Positions 12,459 to 21,733 of a DNA stretch of 64,000 nt are shown one piece after another. Position 1 is the stretch's first letter; the number at the start of each line of letters is the position of its first letter. Below the pieces are notes generated by a model that saw only the letters and a program-made list of their open reading frames with translations, was not told the origin of the DNA and ran no database searches. The position numbers were made by a program, and so were the translations under genes. The DNA comes from Marchantia polymorpha subsp. ruderalis (Eukaryota; Streptophyta; Marchantiopsida; Marchantiales; Marchantiaceae). Where the stretch lies: assembly GCA_037833965.1 (NCBI GenBank), contig AP031356.1, positions 26,992,501 to 27,056,500 of the forward strand, in the 5' to 3' direction.

Positions 12459-13046
12459 CTACACGCCTGCACGGAACCACGCTACACTACACTCCGCGGA
12501 ACCTGTACTACGTCTCCTGCGCGGCCGACTGCCGCGCACTAACGCCCTACCCTGCCAATCTTCCGCTCGACTGCGCAGTCCCAAACGCTGCAACGCCGCG
12601 GACACCTCCACTTCGAGGGCGGACATGGTATCCTGTGCCTTCGACAGAAAGGCATCGAGCTTCTTTGCTACCTTCCGCCGACTCCTACTGTCGCCTGACA
12701 ACAACCCGGCTGCGCGCAATTCAAACTCACGCAGTGTGAGTTTCTCCTGCGCCTTCACTTCCCAATGGGCGTAGCCCTTGAGACAGTGGGCGACACGCCT
12801 CGCCGTCTCCACCTTCGTGCGATCCGCCTCCTTCCTGCGATCCTCTTCAATTATCACTAATTGCGATTCGGCTTCAGCACGTTGCGCTCTCAATTCGCCA
12901 CACTCTGACTGTAACCTGCGGATTAACTCTTCATCCGCCTGCCGTGCGAGCTGACATTGTTCCAACAACCGCGTCTGTCGCACGAGCTCCTCTGACAAAA
13001 TCCGATTCTGGGCCTGCTCAGAAATGAGTGCTTCCTTGACCTTCAC
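12459..13046 (-). CDS. Element 1 ORF, C-terminal coiled-coil part (after in-frame TAG)
   Basis: This 195-codon stretch continues the frame of the upstream ORF beyond a single TAG at 13047-13049. It is Glu/Arg/Lys/Gln/Leu-rich with heptad-like spacing and no helix breakers for about 130 residues, as expected for a coiled coil. Segments shared with element 2 include RVAHCLKGYAHWEV, LTLREFELRAA, GDSRSRRKVAKKL and GLRSRAEDWQGR, and both end with an Arg-rich RRRRSTGSAECS tail. Element 2 has no stop at the equivalent point, so the TAG is probably a disabling mutation, although readthrough cannot be excluded. Function is unknown; self-assembly is my inference from the coiled coil. Confidence 0.6.
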   Translation of the reverse strand: MKVKEALISEQAQNRILSEELVRQTRLLEQCQLARQADEELIRRLQSECGELRAQRAEAESQLVIIEEDRRKEADRTKVETARRVAHCLKGYAHWEVKAQEKLTLREFELRAAGLLSGDSRSRRKVAKKLDAFLSKAQDTMSALEVEVSAALQRLGLRSRAEDWQGRALVRGSRPRRRRSTGSAECSVAWFRAGV

Positions 13047-15347
13047 CTACTCCTTGGTGAGCTCGTCCAGTTTCTCATCCTTCATCTTCTCGGAGTGCTT
13101 GTAGAATTTCTGATTAAGCTTATACTGACCCCACAAGCATGCATGCTTCTCCTTCAATTCCCTCAACTCCTGGTCCACTCTAGCTAACAGCTTGCTGGTG
13201 TGGACTTTAGTGCGAGTCCGCCTGCGCACTAACTCGATGTAAGATCCCGGCTGGAGTGGGTCGGCGTATTTATCGACCTTGCGATCCAAGTACCTCAGCA
13301 ACGGAATCACCTGCTCAGAGAGCGCCGCCGCCGGCGCTCCAACAATTTCCTCCTCCTCCTCCTCGGTGTCTTCTGCTCCTGACATTTCTTCCGTGGAGCC
13401 TCCGTCGTCATCATCCGAGTGGAGAATTTCAGTCGCCATTGATTGCGTCGGCGACTGCCCCGAGTGGGGCTGCACGTCATCGACGTGTGCTGCCTGCGAA
13501 GGCACGGCTGCAGCCTCGCTGCTCGTCGCCAAAATGTCTAAGGCGGAAGGCGAATGTACCCGTGCGGCATCCCCGTCGCTCGCTTGTTGGTTGTCTACCG
13601 CGTCCTCTCTGCCGCCGTCGCCCGCCGCCGAAGGCGATCGAGCGGAGGGTGGCTGCGCGGGGTTTGATTGCGCATCGCGCATCGAAATTTCATCCCGCGG
13701 ACAGTCACTCCGCTCCTCCGTCTGTTGCTGCTCCCTTGATCGGTCCGTGGGGGCTGTGCCCGGCCCGTGCGCAGGCGCAATTGCCGGCGCCTTGTCCGCC
13801 GCAGGCGTAGCGCCGCGGACATCCATCGCCGAAGGCGACATGGCCGGGGGCCGCTCGCCCGATGTCCCTTGGCCTATAGGCCCTACCGCCGAAGGCGCAT
13901 CTATCGGCGGACTTCCCGCCGATGGTGCGGCCTCCGCACGCTCCCTGCTCGTATCTCCTCGGCTCGAAGGCCCTGGCGCCGAAGGCGCAAATTGCGGCGC
14001 GTGGTGCGCCGGAGGGTCTGGCCCCGAGGGCCGGTGTCTCGTAGGCGGTTCTTCCGCCGGCTCCTTCCCCTTCCTACGTTGGAACGGGGGTGATTCTTGC
14101 CTGTGCACAGGCGGCACGTGTGGAGGTGTCCTGTGCACAGGCGACCTGTGCACAGGTGAGCACCTGTGCACAGGCGGACTGCTCCTTCCCACGCGTAAGC
14201 GTAGATCCACGTCCACTTGTGATCGCCTGTCCGCGGAGGCTCGTCCGTCCGCGGAGGCTCGTCTGTGCGCAAACGGAACATCTGTCCGCATCGCACGTGG
14301 TAACTCCGGAGGCCCTTGGCCCGTAGGCGGCCTCTCTCCCGTCGAGGTTGCAGCGTGGCCCGTTGCTCCTGCGGTCGTCCGCGCTTCCTCATGCTTCTCT
14401 GGCGACGCACTTCCTTTCTCCGTCGCAATCGTCGCCGTGTCCGCACTGTCGGCTGGTAACACCAGTCTGCGTGCCTTCTGCTTCGGCCGGCTGTATGACT
14501 CGCACAGCGGCCGCGGTCGAATGGGAGCAGAGGGTTCTTGATGCTGCTCCTCTTCAGACTCTTCCCTCCATCGCCGCTTCCGCGGCACTCGTGCTGCAGG
14601 AGTGTGTCTCCCTTCGTCCCTCCGCCTTGATGGGGTAGAAGTCGGTGACTCCTCTGCATCAGTGTCGACCTCATTCTCCCGCACATACTTCCCGGGATGG
14701 TCGATGGACAATGGCGGAAAATGTTCAAGCTCCGCCGCTGTCAAACAATTCCGCTGTCGATAAAAATTGATGAGGAAAGGAGAAAGATGGTTTAGAGTTC
14801 CCCCCTTCTCCTCAAACGCGTGCTGTCGCATCACCCTGTGCAGGATGCTCGCCCAGTGAATTGGAGTTCCCTCGATGACGCACTCCACAAAAGAGACCTG
14901 CCACAATGTGATGTAGCAGGTGCGGTGCGGCTGCAGTAATTGCATCAGCGCCGCGGACAAAGTCCGGCGAAATCGATCCTTGTAATCACGGGTCCTGTAC
15001 CCATTCTTGGTAGACCTCCCGGTCTTGAACAGCTCCACAAATTGCGCCTCTTCCTGCTTGGTCACCTTGATGCTCTCACTGTCGAAAAGGAGATGCCCTG
15101 GCATGCCAGCACATCTTCCCAACGCCTGCGCCCAATCTTGGACTGTCCACCGATCAACATGCGGACGCAATCCGCGCGAGGGTGGTCCCTGTGGCTCTAG
15201 CCACTCGCGCACCATATTCGCACAGATGTAGTTCCATCCCCATAGCAAGAAATCGAGCTTTCTTGCTATTAAGCGCTCCTCGAAAGCGCGCAGCCCGTTC
15301 TGTGGTAGGCGAAGTGGCACCATCCGCAATCTGCTCAGTCTCGTCAT
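13047..15347 (-). CDS. Element 1 gag-like protein of unknown family, N-terminal and middle parts
   Basis: I place the start at the ATG at 15345-15347 because element 2 has an ATG at the same place in its alignment (AMTRLSRLRM against AMSKVPQLRV). The frame itself is open from 15599. Residues about 8-230 form a conserved domain shared with element 2: RAFEERL, KLDFLLWGWNY, PSRGLRP, WAQALGRCAG, GYRTRDYKDRFRR, GGTLNHLSPFLINFYR. Its layout recalls plant N-terminal 'putative plant transposon protein' domains, but I cannot confirm membership. A long Pro/Ala/Ser/Arg-rich region follows, with PVHR motifs encoded by palindromic DNA, then an acidic run (TEEEEEE) and LLRYLDRKVDKYADP, which opens the coiled coil. 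The frame ends in TAG at 13047-13049 and continues at 13046. Confidence 0.65.
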   Translation of the reverse strand: MTRLSRLRMVPLRLPQNGLRAFEERLIARKLDFLLWGWNYICANMVREWLEPQGPPSRGLRPHVDRWTVQDWAQALGRCAGMPGHLLFDSESIKVTKQEEAQFVELFKTGRSTKNGYRTRDYKDRFRRTLSAALMQLLQPHRTCYITLWQVSFVECVIEGTPIHWASILHRVMRQHAFEEKGGTLNHLSPFLINFYRQRNCLTAAELEHFPPLSIDHPGKYVRENEVDTDAEESPTSTPSRRRDEGRHTPAARVPRKRRWREESEEEQHQEPSAPIRPRPLCESYSRPKQKARRLVLPADSADTATIATEKGSASPEKHEEARTTAGATGHAATSTGERPPTGQGPPELPRAMRTDVPFAHRRASADGRASADRRSQVDVDLRLRVGRSSPPVHRCSPVHRSPVHRTPPHVPPVHRQESPPFQRRKGKEPAEEPPTRHRPSGPDPPAHHAPQFAPSAPGPSSRGDTSRERAEAAPSAGSPPIDAPSAVGPIGQGTSGERPPAMSPSAMDVRGATPAADKAPAIAPAHGPGTAPTDRSREQQQTEERSDCPRDEISMRDAQSNPAQPPSARSPSAAGDGGREDAVDNQQASDGDAARVHSPSALDILATSSEAAAVPSQAAHVDDVQPHSGQSPTQSMATEILHSDDDDGGSTEEMSGAEDTEEEEEEIVGAPAAALSEQVIPLLRYLDRKVDKYADPLQPGSYIELVRRRTRTKVHTSKLLARVDQELRELKEKHACLWGQYKLNQKFYKHSEKMKDEKLDELTKE
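14099..14174. repeat. Cluster of CCTGTGCACAGG palindromes inside the ORF
   Basis: The 12-bp palindrome CCTGTGCACAGG occurs at 14100-14111, 14130-14141, 14145-14156 and 14163-14174, several copies extended to GCCTGTGCACAGGC. On the minus strand the copies fall in frame and encode PVHR, producing a PVHR-rich stretch in the protein. The same palindromes recur outside the ORF. Confidence 0.85.
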
Positions 15348-15886
15348 TGCGTTCCTGGGGTTCGCTCGCCCGCTCATTCTACTTCCGCACCGCCCGAGCT
15401 TCTTTCTCTCTCGGCAAACTCTAATCGCCCTCAATTCCAAATCACGCGCATTCACTTCTCCCTCAATCAACAAGAAATCTCCTGTGCGACGACGTCGAGA
15501 ATGTTTAGCAGCCAGCAGATGGATGCGCGCAGCGCGCACAAGAGATTGGAATCGCGAATTCAAGAATGGGACGTTCTCCGCCGCCCGGTCGAAGGTCACG
15601 GTCGGCTCTTGCTCGTGAAGAACGTCTCACTTGATGGCCGCGCCGGCTGTACGCTGGAACGGTCTTCGCTCTCACGCGCGGCTTCACGCTCCGCCGTCGT
15701 CGATTAAACTCTCACGCTCGAATTGGCGGATTTGAACTCCGCGAGCGTATTACCCCGCGGACATGGGGGCGTAGCGCCGAAGGCGAGTTTTCCGCCTTGC
15801 GCGGTACACTTGTTCGTACCGCCCCTCGGCCAATCCCCCTCTGCCTTGACGCGTGTGTCCGCATGTCGGACAAAAGTTCAACTCCT

Positions 15887-16320
15887 GCCTGTGCGCAGGC
15901 AGACTCCTCGGCGGATTCTCCGCCGGCGCGGAACTTGAACATCCTCCTGTGCACAGGCGTTCGCCTGTGCGCAGGCAAATTCCGTGCGCGGCGTCGCGCT
16001 GGCGCGGAAGGCGTTGACCGTGGTCAGCCGTCTCCGTCCAGTCTGTCCGTTCCTTGTCTCTTCGTCGGCGCTTCCGCCGCCGCAACTCCGTCCGTCCAAG
16101 AGCGCATCCACCCGTCCCGTCCGCATGGTCCGTACCGATTTGATTACTCTGGCGGCTCTTCCGCCGTACGCGGCGCTGCGCTGGCGCGGAAGGCGCCGTA
16201 CACTTTCTACCTCACAAGGCGCATTTCTAGGGCCCAAGGCGGATTTTCCGCCGACGCCGAAGCGCCTGTGCGTAGGCGGACTTCGCGCCTCCCCTAACCC
16301 TACTTCGCCTGTGCACAGGC
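15887..16320. repeat. Further palindrome copies in the non-coding part of element 1
   Basis: GCCTGTGCGCAGGC at 15887-15900 and 15963-15976, CCTGTGCACAGG at 15946-15957 and GCCTGTGCACAGGC at 16307-16320. These lie upstream of the ORF on the minus strand, interspersed with the tri-loop hairpin word GCCGAAGGC and variants. They show that the palindromes spread independently of coding. Confidence 0.8.
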
Positions 16321-16828
16321 GAACGCCTTCGTCCGCGCATAGGACAAAACTTGATTCCCCCTTCCGCGTAGGCGGAATTCGCGCCGGTGGCGAACTCTTT
16401 CCGCCGTAGGCGACCGCCTCCGTTTCTTCCAATAGTGATAACTCCCTAAGTCCTCATCCGTTCCAAGCGTTCTTGGACTCGTTGGAATCAGTGCGTCGAG
16501 CTCTTTCCAACGGGACCCTAACTTGGTCAAGGCGCCCGAGGGTTGACGTAATTATGGAGGGTTTCCCTATAGCCGCGGACGTAACCTCCGAAGGCGGGTT
16601 TTGCGCCTTGCGTCGTAGGGGTCCTAACTGCAGAGCTCGCAGGGAGGGTGGTGCCTGTCCTCACTGCTGCACCCCAAATCCCAGATTCTACAAGATCTCT
16701 CGAGAATCCCCGCGATCTTCCGGATTCACTCTGTTTTGATGTACCGACGGCTATTTACAATGCTGCCAGGGTACAGTTTTCCAAAAATGTTTTAATTTCC
16801 TCAAAATTGCCAAAAGTGGGGTACCACA

Positions 16829-16833
16829 GTGCT
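16829..16833. repeat. Target-site duplication, right copy (element 1)
   Basis: GTGCT directly after the CCACA end of element 1, identical to 11436-11440. Confidence 0.88.
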
Positions 16834-17642
16834 GCCACCTCAAGACTAGAACTTCCCACAAGTGGAGGATACAGAGCTTGTGGAGCTAGAGCTAGAAGTC
16901 CATTGACGTTCCCTAGTATGGACAAGGGATACTTGTACATTGACTTCTTCCTATCAATATCCTTAGCTCTTGTGGTTTCTTTGGAAACCTTCTTACTAAC
17001 CTTCTTTCTAGGTTTTCCTACAACTACATTCTTCAACATATTCAGGTTGTCTCGCTCTCCATGCTTGACTTGCTCTTAGCCTGGAGGCATGATGGCTTTG
17101 AATGAATCCATGGCTCCATCTCTTCCATTTTCTCCAGCAACTTTTGAGGTCAGGAAGGTCCTCCTTCTTGACCTCCTTGTAAACCTCCGTGTTTTCTTTA
17201 CTTTTATCTTTGGGTTCCTTTTGCACAGGATGATCCTTGCTGCTTTCTTTGCCCTTCTTCTTCGGCTCCACAAAGAGCTTACTATGAGGTTTGGGGTGCA
17301 GTCTTCTCTCACATGATGATTATATGAGAGCTTCAATGTGTTTGTGCTAGCCTCCTTGCTCTCTTTCTTGAGGACTTTTACAGAGTCAACGACTGGTGCT
17401 ACTTTTATGTGTTCAGGTAGTTGTACAACTTATTTACTCTCAGGCCTCGTCTTCCTAACCACCTTTAGAGTCTCCATCAGCTTCCTGGAATCGTGACCTC
17501 TGTCTGGCTTAGTTGCTGGCGTATTCATCAGCTGCCTAAAAATCTCCTTCATTTCGGTGACCGGCTCGGAAACCAATGGAAGTATCGAAGGCAAAATCAA
17601 ACCTCCATACAAATGTTCAAAATTCGTCAATGCTCTAATCAT
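16829..17642 (-). pseudogene. CW-type zinc-finger protein pseudogene, 5' part
   Basis: This is the other side of the host gene interrupted by element 1. On the minus strand 17039-16829 reads GKPRKKVSKKVSKETTRAKD, then YKYPLSILGNVNGLLAL, then SSSLEVAA. It joins without a frame change to QPTIVLDNWVECTKC at 11440 once the element and one GTGCT copy are removed. Upstream are Lys/Glu-rich frames, 17008-17271 (EPKKKGKESSKDHPVQKEPK) and 17430-17642 (LYGGLILPSILPLV), in other phases. Either introns or frameshifts separate them; short overlapping shifts near 17000-17130 suggest decay. A charged Lys-rich region ahead of a CW finger fits the plant CW nuclear protein family. Assignment of the most upstream parts is inference. 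Confidence 0.6.
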
Positions 17643-18955
17643 TCCGAAGAAACTCGAATCCGGTGGCGCATTATCCTCAGAGCCTGATCTTTCATCGTCT
17701 TCAAGATCATCATCACATGATCAGATCCAAAAATTTTGCTGCAGATAGAGTTTTGTGCCTGTTTGTCCAGCCCTTGCCCTGTCTTAGAAGTCAATTAAAG
17801 TTGGACGGTGAGACCCTTCTCCTCATGAGGAATGTTTTACTTCACAAAATTTGTAGCTCCCGCTACTGCTGCAGCTGCTGTTGTCTTTAGCACTACGTTG
17901 ATTGATCTTACATTCTTACTTTTATGTTCTTTCACTTTAGGCCAGGAATTGAGAACCGCGGTTGGCACAACAGAACCGCCGCCTTGCCCTCGCCTCGCAC
18001 GCTCCTTGGATGCTTCGCTTGGTATCGGCCTCAAAGCTCGACTTGGCCCTTCGGTGGCCTAGGTCGTGCGGGCTATGACCCAGGTGGAGGTGGTGATATT
18101 GGGCCTTGTTAAATAGGAACGGCTCTCCTTGTTGACATCAAAAAAGATTTGTAACCATCATACTTAGATCCTAGCCTTTTTCTAGATAGATTTCCCTGGA
18201 ATTCCTTCTGGCAGTCTCCTAAAACTGATTCTAGTTTAGTATCCATGTAACTCAAGGCCAAGCCACACGATTGGCCGCGGCAGTGAAACTTCGCTGTTCA
18301 TTGGTTGGCCAGGTACACTCTTTATCACATGGGAGGGAGCGGCAATTTAAAATATACTAGGTAGCAAAGAAATCGATTGCTACGAAGTTACTCTACCGTT
18401 ACTCTTGTTGGAATTCCTTCTTACTGTAAGGAGAGTATGCTCTTTGTCTCGGTAGACTAGATATCTGTTTGCAGCTCCTTTTCACTCCGAATGCATTGTC
18501 GGCCATGTGGTAGAAATTCCGGAGCTTTGTCCATATGGCCGACTGAAGCCTACGAAAACCACTCTAAACCCTAGCCATGAGCTTAGTGCCGACTGCCGGT
18601 TATGTGGCAGCGGCATTAGTGTTTCTAAATCATCGTCTCCGGAGCCAGAGCTAGAACCGCCTCCTTCAAAAGCCTCTTCTTCCTCCATCCTTCCAGAACT
18701 TTCGTCTTCCTTGCGGTCTACCCATTGTGGCACATAATGTCTGAGGGCATTCGCAAGATCAGCACCTCTTTCGTGTATCTTGACAGCCAACACTAGAGCC
18801 ATGATCAAAAACTCAGAATTCTCGATTTTATGACTAGTTGAGATTACCCTAAAAACATCCACAATTTTCCTCATCCAAAACAGCGCAGTAGGCCAGAATT
18901 GTCTTGCCACACTGACGACAATCCCCCTCGCCAGCCCCCAGCCTAGCCACACACC
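17643..18955. other. Host sequence between the two elements
   Basis: Minus-strand frames continue through this part, including 18482-18950 with an acidic stretch (RMEEEEAFEGGGSSSGSGDD). In another phase the minus strand next to element 2 gives CRQCGKTILAYC and EENCGC, a paired-Cys pattern. These may be further remnants of the CW pseudogene or of another gene. I cannot identify them. Confidence 0.35.
18951..18955. repeat. Probable target-site duplication, left copy (element 2)
   Basis: ACACC before TGTAATAACCC. The right flank at 23816-23820 reads ATACC, identical at four of five positions. One substitution after insertion would explain the mismatch. Confidence 0.6.
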
Positions 18956-19111
18956 TGTAATAACCCACCAAAGGCTAAAACTGCAGTATGGTGGTAAAAA
19001 GATCGAACCCACAGGGACAGAGGCAACACATAGAGTAAAAAGTGTCACGTTTAACAGACTTTTGTAGAGTTTGAATTCTCAGGCGACTGTCACTCTCAGA
19101 AATACTGCAGT

Positions 19112-19170
19112 GCTCGACTCGGAGGCTCGACTCGGAGGAGGATCTCGACTCGGAGGATGTTCGGAGGATG
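19112..19170. repeat. CTCGACTCGGAGG tandem units in element 2
   Basis: CTCGACTCGGAGG occurs three times in a row with small spacers, followed by TTCGGAGG. Element 1 has a shorter version (CACTCGGAG repeated) at 11598-11622. This is a small variable tandem repeat at a homologous place. Confidence 0.75.
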
Positions 19171-19192
19171 CACAGTACAGCGTGGTCACTCA

Positions 19193-19211
19193 ACACACAC
19201 ACACACACACC
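19193..19211. repeat. (CA)n microsatellite in element 2
   Basis: Homologous in position to 11640-11662 of element 1 and followed by the same CACCTGAAACT. A second short (CA)n lies at 19488-19500. Confidence 0.85.
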
Positions 19212-19915
19212 TGAAACTGGCAAAAGCACAACTCGGAGGTCGGTCAGGACCTCCGCTTCGGATTTCAGGGGGAAAGTGTCTCAAAAGTTCACTCAGAGGT
19301 TCTGCAGGTAGTGCCTCCCACTCCGGCTTTTACCGCCCTTCCGCCAGGAACTAGCGTAGGGTACCCGGACTGGACTTCCCACTTCGGAACGAAGCCTCTT
19401 CATACGCCGTGGACGTCACCCTCGACTCACACCAAACGCAGGGAGTGCAGGACCGACTGAGAACTTAACTGAGACACAATCCAGTAACACACACACACAC
19501 AACCTGAATTGCAAACCAAGGCTTACACAAAGTGATAAAACTTCACTTTGGCATTCAGGGGAAACTTCCCGTAGGAGTACAATCAGGATATGTCACTCGA
19601 AGGAGTAAGGGGGAACTGTTCAAGTCTCTAACTCGCAGCCGGCTCTGAGCATCAGAAATCACCCGCAGGTGCAGATCCGCACTACTCAAGTCTCTAACCG
19701 GGTACTAGCTCTGAACATTCAGCCGAAGGCCTTCAACTACAACATACGGTAACTTCGCTATGCTGCAGCTTCTCTACGTGGTGCCAGGACCAAAATGCAC
19801 AAACACGCCAAGAAAGTGAGTTCCTGATCTGCACTTCCGAAACTGGAAGAGTCCCAAGGCAAAACGCCTTGATCTACTTTATACCCTCAAAGGTCCTAAC
19901 TAACACTACGCTATC

Positions 19916-21730
19916 CTATCTACTACTCGCAACACTTGCGCGAAACCAAACTATACTACTGCACTCTGCAGATCCGGTGCTGCGCCTCCTGCGCGCCGGA
20001 CTGCCTCGCTCTCTATCTCTACCTTGCCAGTCTTCCGACCGGCTGCGCAACCCCAAGCGTCGGAGGGCTGCAGTCACTTCCGACTCTAAGTGCGCCATAG
20101 TGTCGCGCGCACCCGACAAGAAGGTTTCTAATTTCCTTGCTACTCGCCGCCGACTCCGACTGTCACCCTTCGTCAATGCCGCCGCCCGAAGCTCCAACTC
20201 CCTGAGTGTGATCCTCTCTTGAGCTGCCACCTCCCAATGGGCGTATCCTTTTAGACAGTGAGTCACCCGCGTCGCCAACTCTTCTCGCGCCCGGCAGCTG
20301 CCTTCCACCTCTACTAGCTGCATTTCCGCATCCGCGCGCTGCGCCCTCAAATCCGAGCACTCGGATTGCAAGTTGCGCAGCAACTCTTCATCCTCCTTGT
20401 GTGTTCTTTGACTTTCTTCTAAGGCGCGCGTCTGGCGCGCAAGCTCTGCTGCTAAGATGCGGTTTTGTCTCCGCTCTTCCTGCAATTCCGACTCGATCTT
20501 TGCCCGCATTAGCTTGGCATCCGCCTGGCTTTTCGTCGCCGCATCCTCCCTCTGCTGCTGCAAGGTTTGGTATAGCTTCTGTGTGACCGCCAGGTGTTGT
20601 CGGAGGGCAGTGTTCCTATCCTGCAATACTTGGCACCTAGAGGCCCAAGTGGCCACCTTGCTCCTCGTCCTGCGCTTGACAGTCTCCACATAAGACTGCG
20701 GTTTTCCGGTACCCGAGTACTTGGATGTCTTGCGATCCAGATAGCGCAGGAGTGGGACTATCTGCTCGCACAACACTCCTGTTGGCGTTTTCTGCACAGA
20801 ATCCGCTTCCTGCTCTTCCGAGCTCGTCTCATCCTCAGTTTCAAGGATTTCAGTCGCCACCGAATCCCTTGGCGACTCCCTGGAACTGTGGCGCGCAGCA
20901 GCTTCCGCTGCGACTGCCGCTCCACTACCTGCTAAAATATCCAAGGCAGTGGGGGATCCCACTGCTTGAGACCCTGTTCCGGCTCGATCTTCGGTTTCCG
21001 AAGGGGTCGACGCCGCAGTGACTTTTGTCACCTTTGCACCGCCCGCTTCTGCTGCCTGCCCTTCCGGCGCAATCTGCGCGGAAGGTGTCTTCGCTGAAGG
21101 TGCGTTCGCCGAAGGCGTCCGCACACTGGTCGCCGGCCCTGTCCGTCTCGCAGTCGGCGAATCCGGCCGACTTTCTGTTGACCGACTCGCAGTCGGCCGA
21201 CTAGCAGTTGTCCGACTGGCAGTCGGATACACCCTGCGCGTCTTCACTCCACTTGGCCTGCTTGCTGGTGGCGTTTTCCCAGAAGTGCCTTCCGCCGAAG
21301 ACGACCCTCTGAGGGTTGTTGGCTCGTCAGCCAAACTCCCTTCTGCTTCTGGCCTGCTGTCCGGTTCAACGCGCCGCTCAGTGGGCCTTCCTTCCGTTTG
21401 TCGACCTTCAGTCGCCCGACTCGTAGTCGGCCGACTGTCAGTCCGTCCATCTTCTTCCGAAGGCATTGGTGCCTTCTGCGCAGAGGTATTTGTCGACTTC
21501 CCCTGAATCTGCGCGATTATCTCCTCCTGCGTGGGATTCCGCCGGACCGGAGTACGCCCGGTCTCCTCAGTACTAGTTGGCATTTTGCGTGCCCTCTGTT
21601 TTGATCGACTGTGAGGCTCGTGGGTGGGCCGACTACGAGTCGGCGCAGCTGGCACTTCCGGCTGCCTGTCCTCAGGTCTCTCATCCCACTTCCCACTGCT
21701 GCTCTTGCTGGGGCCGGAGCCGGAGGCGGA
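19916..21730 (-). CDS. Element 2 gag-like protein, middle and C-terminal part
   Basis: This frame is open from just after a TAG at 21731-21733 and contains no stop until 19916. It begins within the Ser/Arg/Thr-rich region (SRSKQRARKMPTS aligns with SRPKQKARRLVLP of element 1). It has SRPTASRPTASRSTESRPD-type repeats encoded by GTCGG/CCGAC palindromic DNA. LLRYLDRKTSKYSGTGKPQS then leads into a coiled coil of roughly 250 residues and the conserved GLRSRSEDWQGR and RRRRSTGSAECS tail. The N-terminal domain lies in another frame upstream, so this is the downstream part of a protein interrupted by a frameshift. The coiled coil is intact here, unlike in element 1. Confidence 0.62.
   Translation of the reverse strand, partial: SASGSGPSKSSSGKWDERPEDRQPEVPAAPTRSRPTHEPHSRSKQRARKMPTSTEETGRTPVRRNPTQEEIIAQIQGKSTNTSAQKAPMPSEEDGRTDSRPTTSRATEGRQTEGRPTERRVEPDSRPEAEGSLADEPTTLRGSSSAEGTSGKTPPASRPSGVKTRRVYPTASRTTASRPTASRSTESRPDSPTARRTGPATSVRTPSANAPSAKTPSAQIAPEGQAAEAGGAKVTKVTAASTPSETEDRAGTGSQAVGSPTALDILAGSGAAVAAEAAARHSSRESPRDSVATEILETEDETSSEEQEADSVQKTPTGVLCEQIVPLLRYLDRKTSKYSGTGKPQSYVETVKRRTRSKVATWASRCQVLQDRNTALRQHLAVTQKLYQTLQQQREDAATKSQADAKLMRAKIESELQEERRQNRILAAELARQTRALEESQRTHKEDEELLRNLQSECSDLRAQRADAEMQLVEVEGSCRAREELATRVTHCLKGYAHWEVAAQERITLRELELRAAALTKGDSRSRRRVARKLETFLSGARDTMAHLESEVTAALRRLGLRSRSEDWQGRDRERGSPARRRRSTGSAECSSIVWFRASVASSR
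21191..21436. repeat. AGTCGGCCGACT palindromes in element 2 ORF
   Basis: AGTCGGCCGACT at 21191-21202 and 21425-21436, with many partial copies (CAGTCGG, CCGACTC, GTCGGCGC) between them and near 21630. This replaces the CCTGTGCACAGG family of element 1 in the corresponding low-complexity part of the protein, so each element carries its own palindrome type. Confidence 0.75.
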
Positions 21731-21733
21731 CTA

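Larger units (their letters stand above)
11441..16828 (-). mobile_element. GC-rich LTR-like element 1, 5388 bp, ORF on minus strand
   Basis: The left end is TGTAATAACCCAC and the right end GGGGTACCACA, giving TG...CA termini with a short imperfect inverted repeat. A perfect 5-bp target duplication (GTGCT) flanks it, as integrase-type LTR insertions leave. On the minus strand the 3' end contains CCCTGTGGGTTCGACC close to the terminus, a type of motif I recall near the ends of plant Ty3-type LTRs. The body is much richer in G+C than its surroundings. It carries one long gag-like frame (15347 to 12459) broken by a single TAG. No reverse transcriptase, integrase, RNase H or protease motif is visible, and the two ends are not direct repeats of each other. 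It may be a solo LTR of a family with very long, ORF-bearing LTRs or a non-autonomous element of another kind. Confidence 0.8.

Noticed and set aside
13256..14541. Long plus-strand frames of up to 420 codons across element 1
   Set aside because: They lie antisense to the conserved gag-like frame, are low-complexity Ser/Ala/Gly/Arg and arise from GC-rich codon shadowing. Element 2 has no matching plus-strand protein.
15797..16409. Overlapping frames on both strands upstream of the element 1 ORF
   Set aside because: All frames are long because the DNA is GC-rich and palindromic. None is conserved in element 2.
21018..21506. Plus-strand 162-codon frame in element 2
   Set aside because: Shadow of the minus-strand linker with its palindromic repeats; the composition is purely repetitive.
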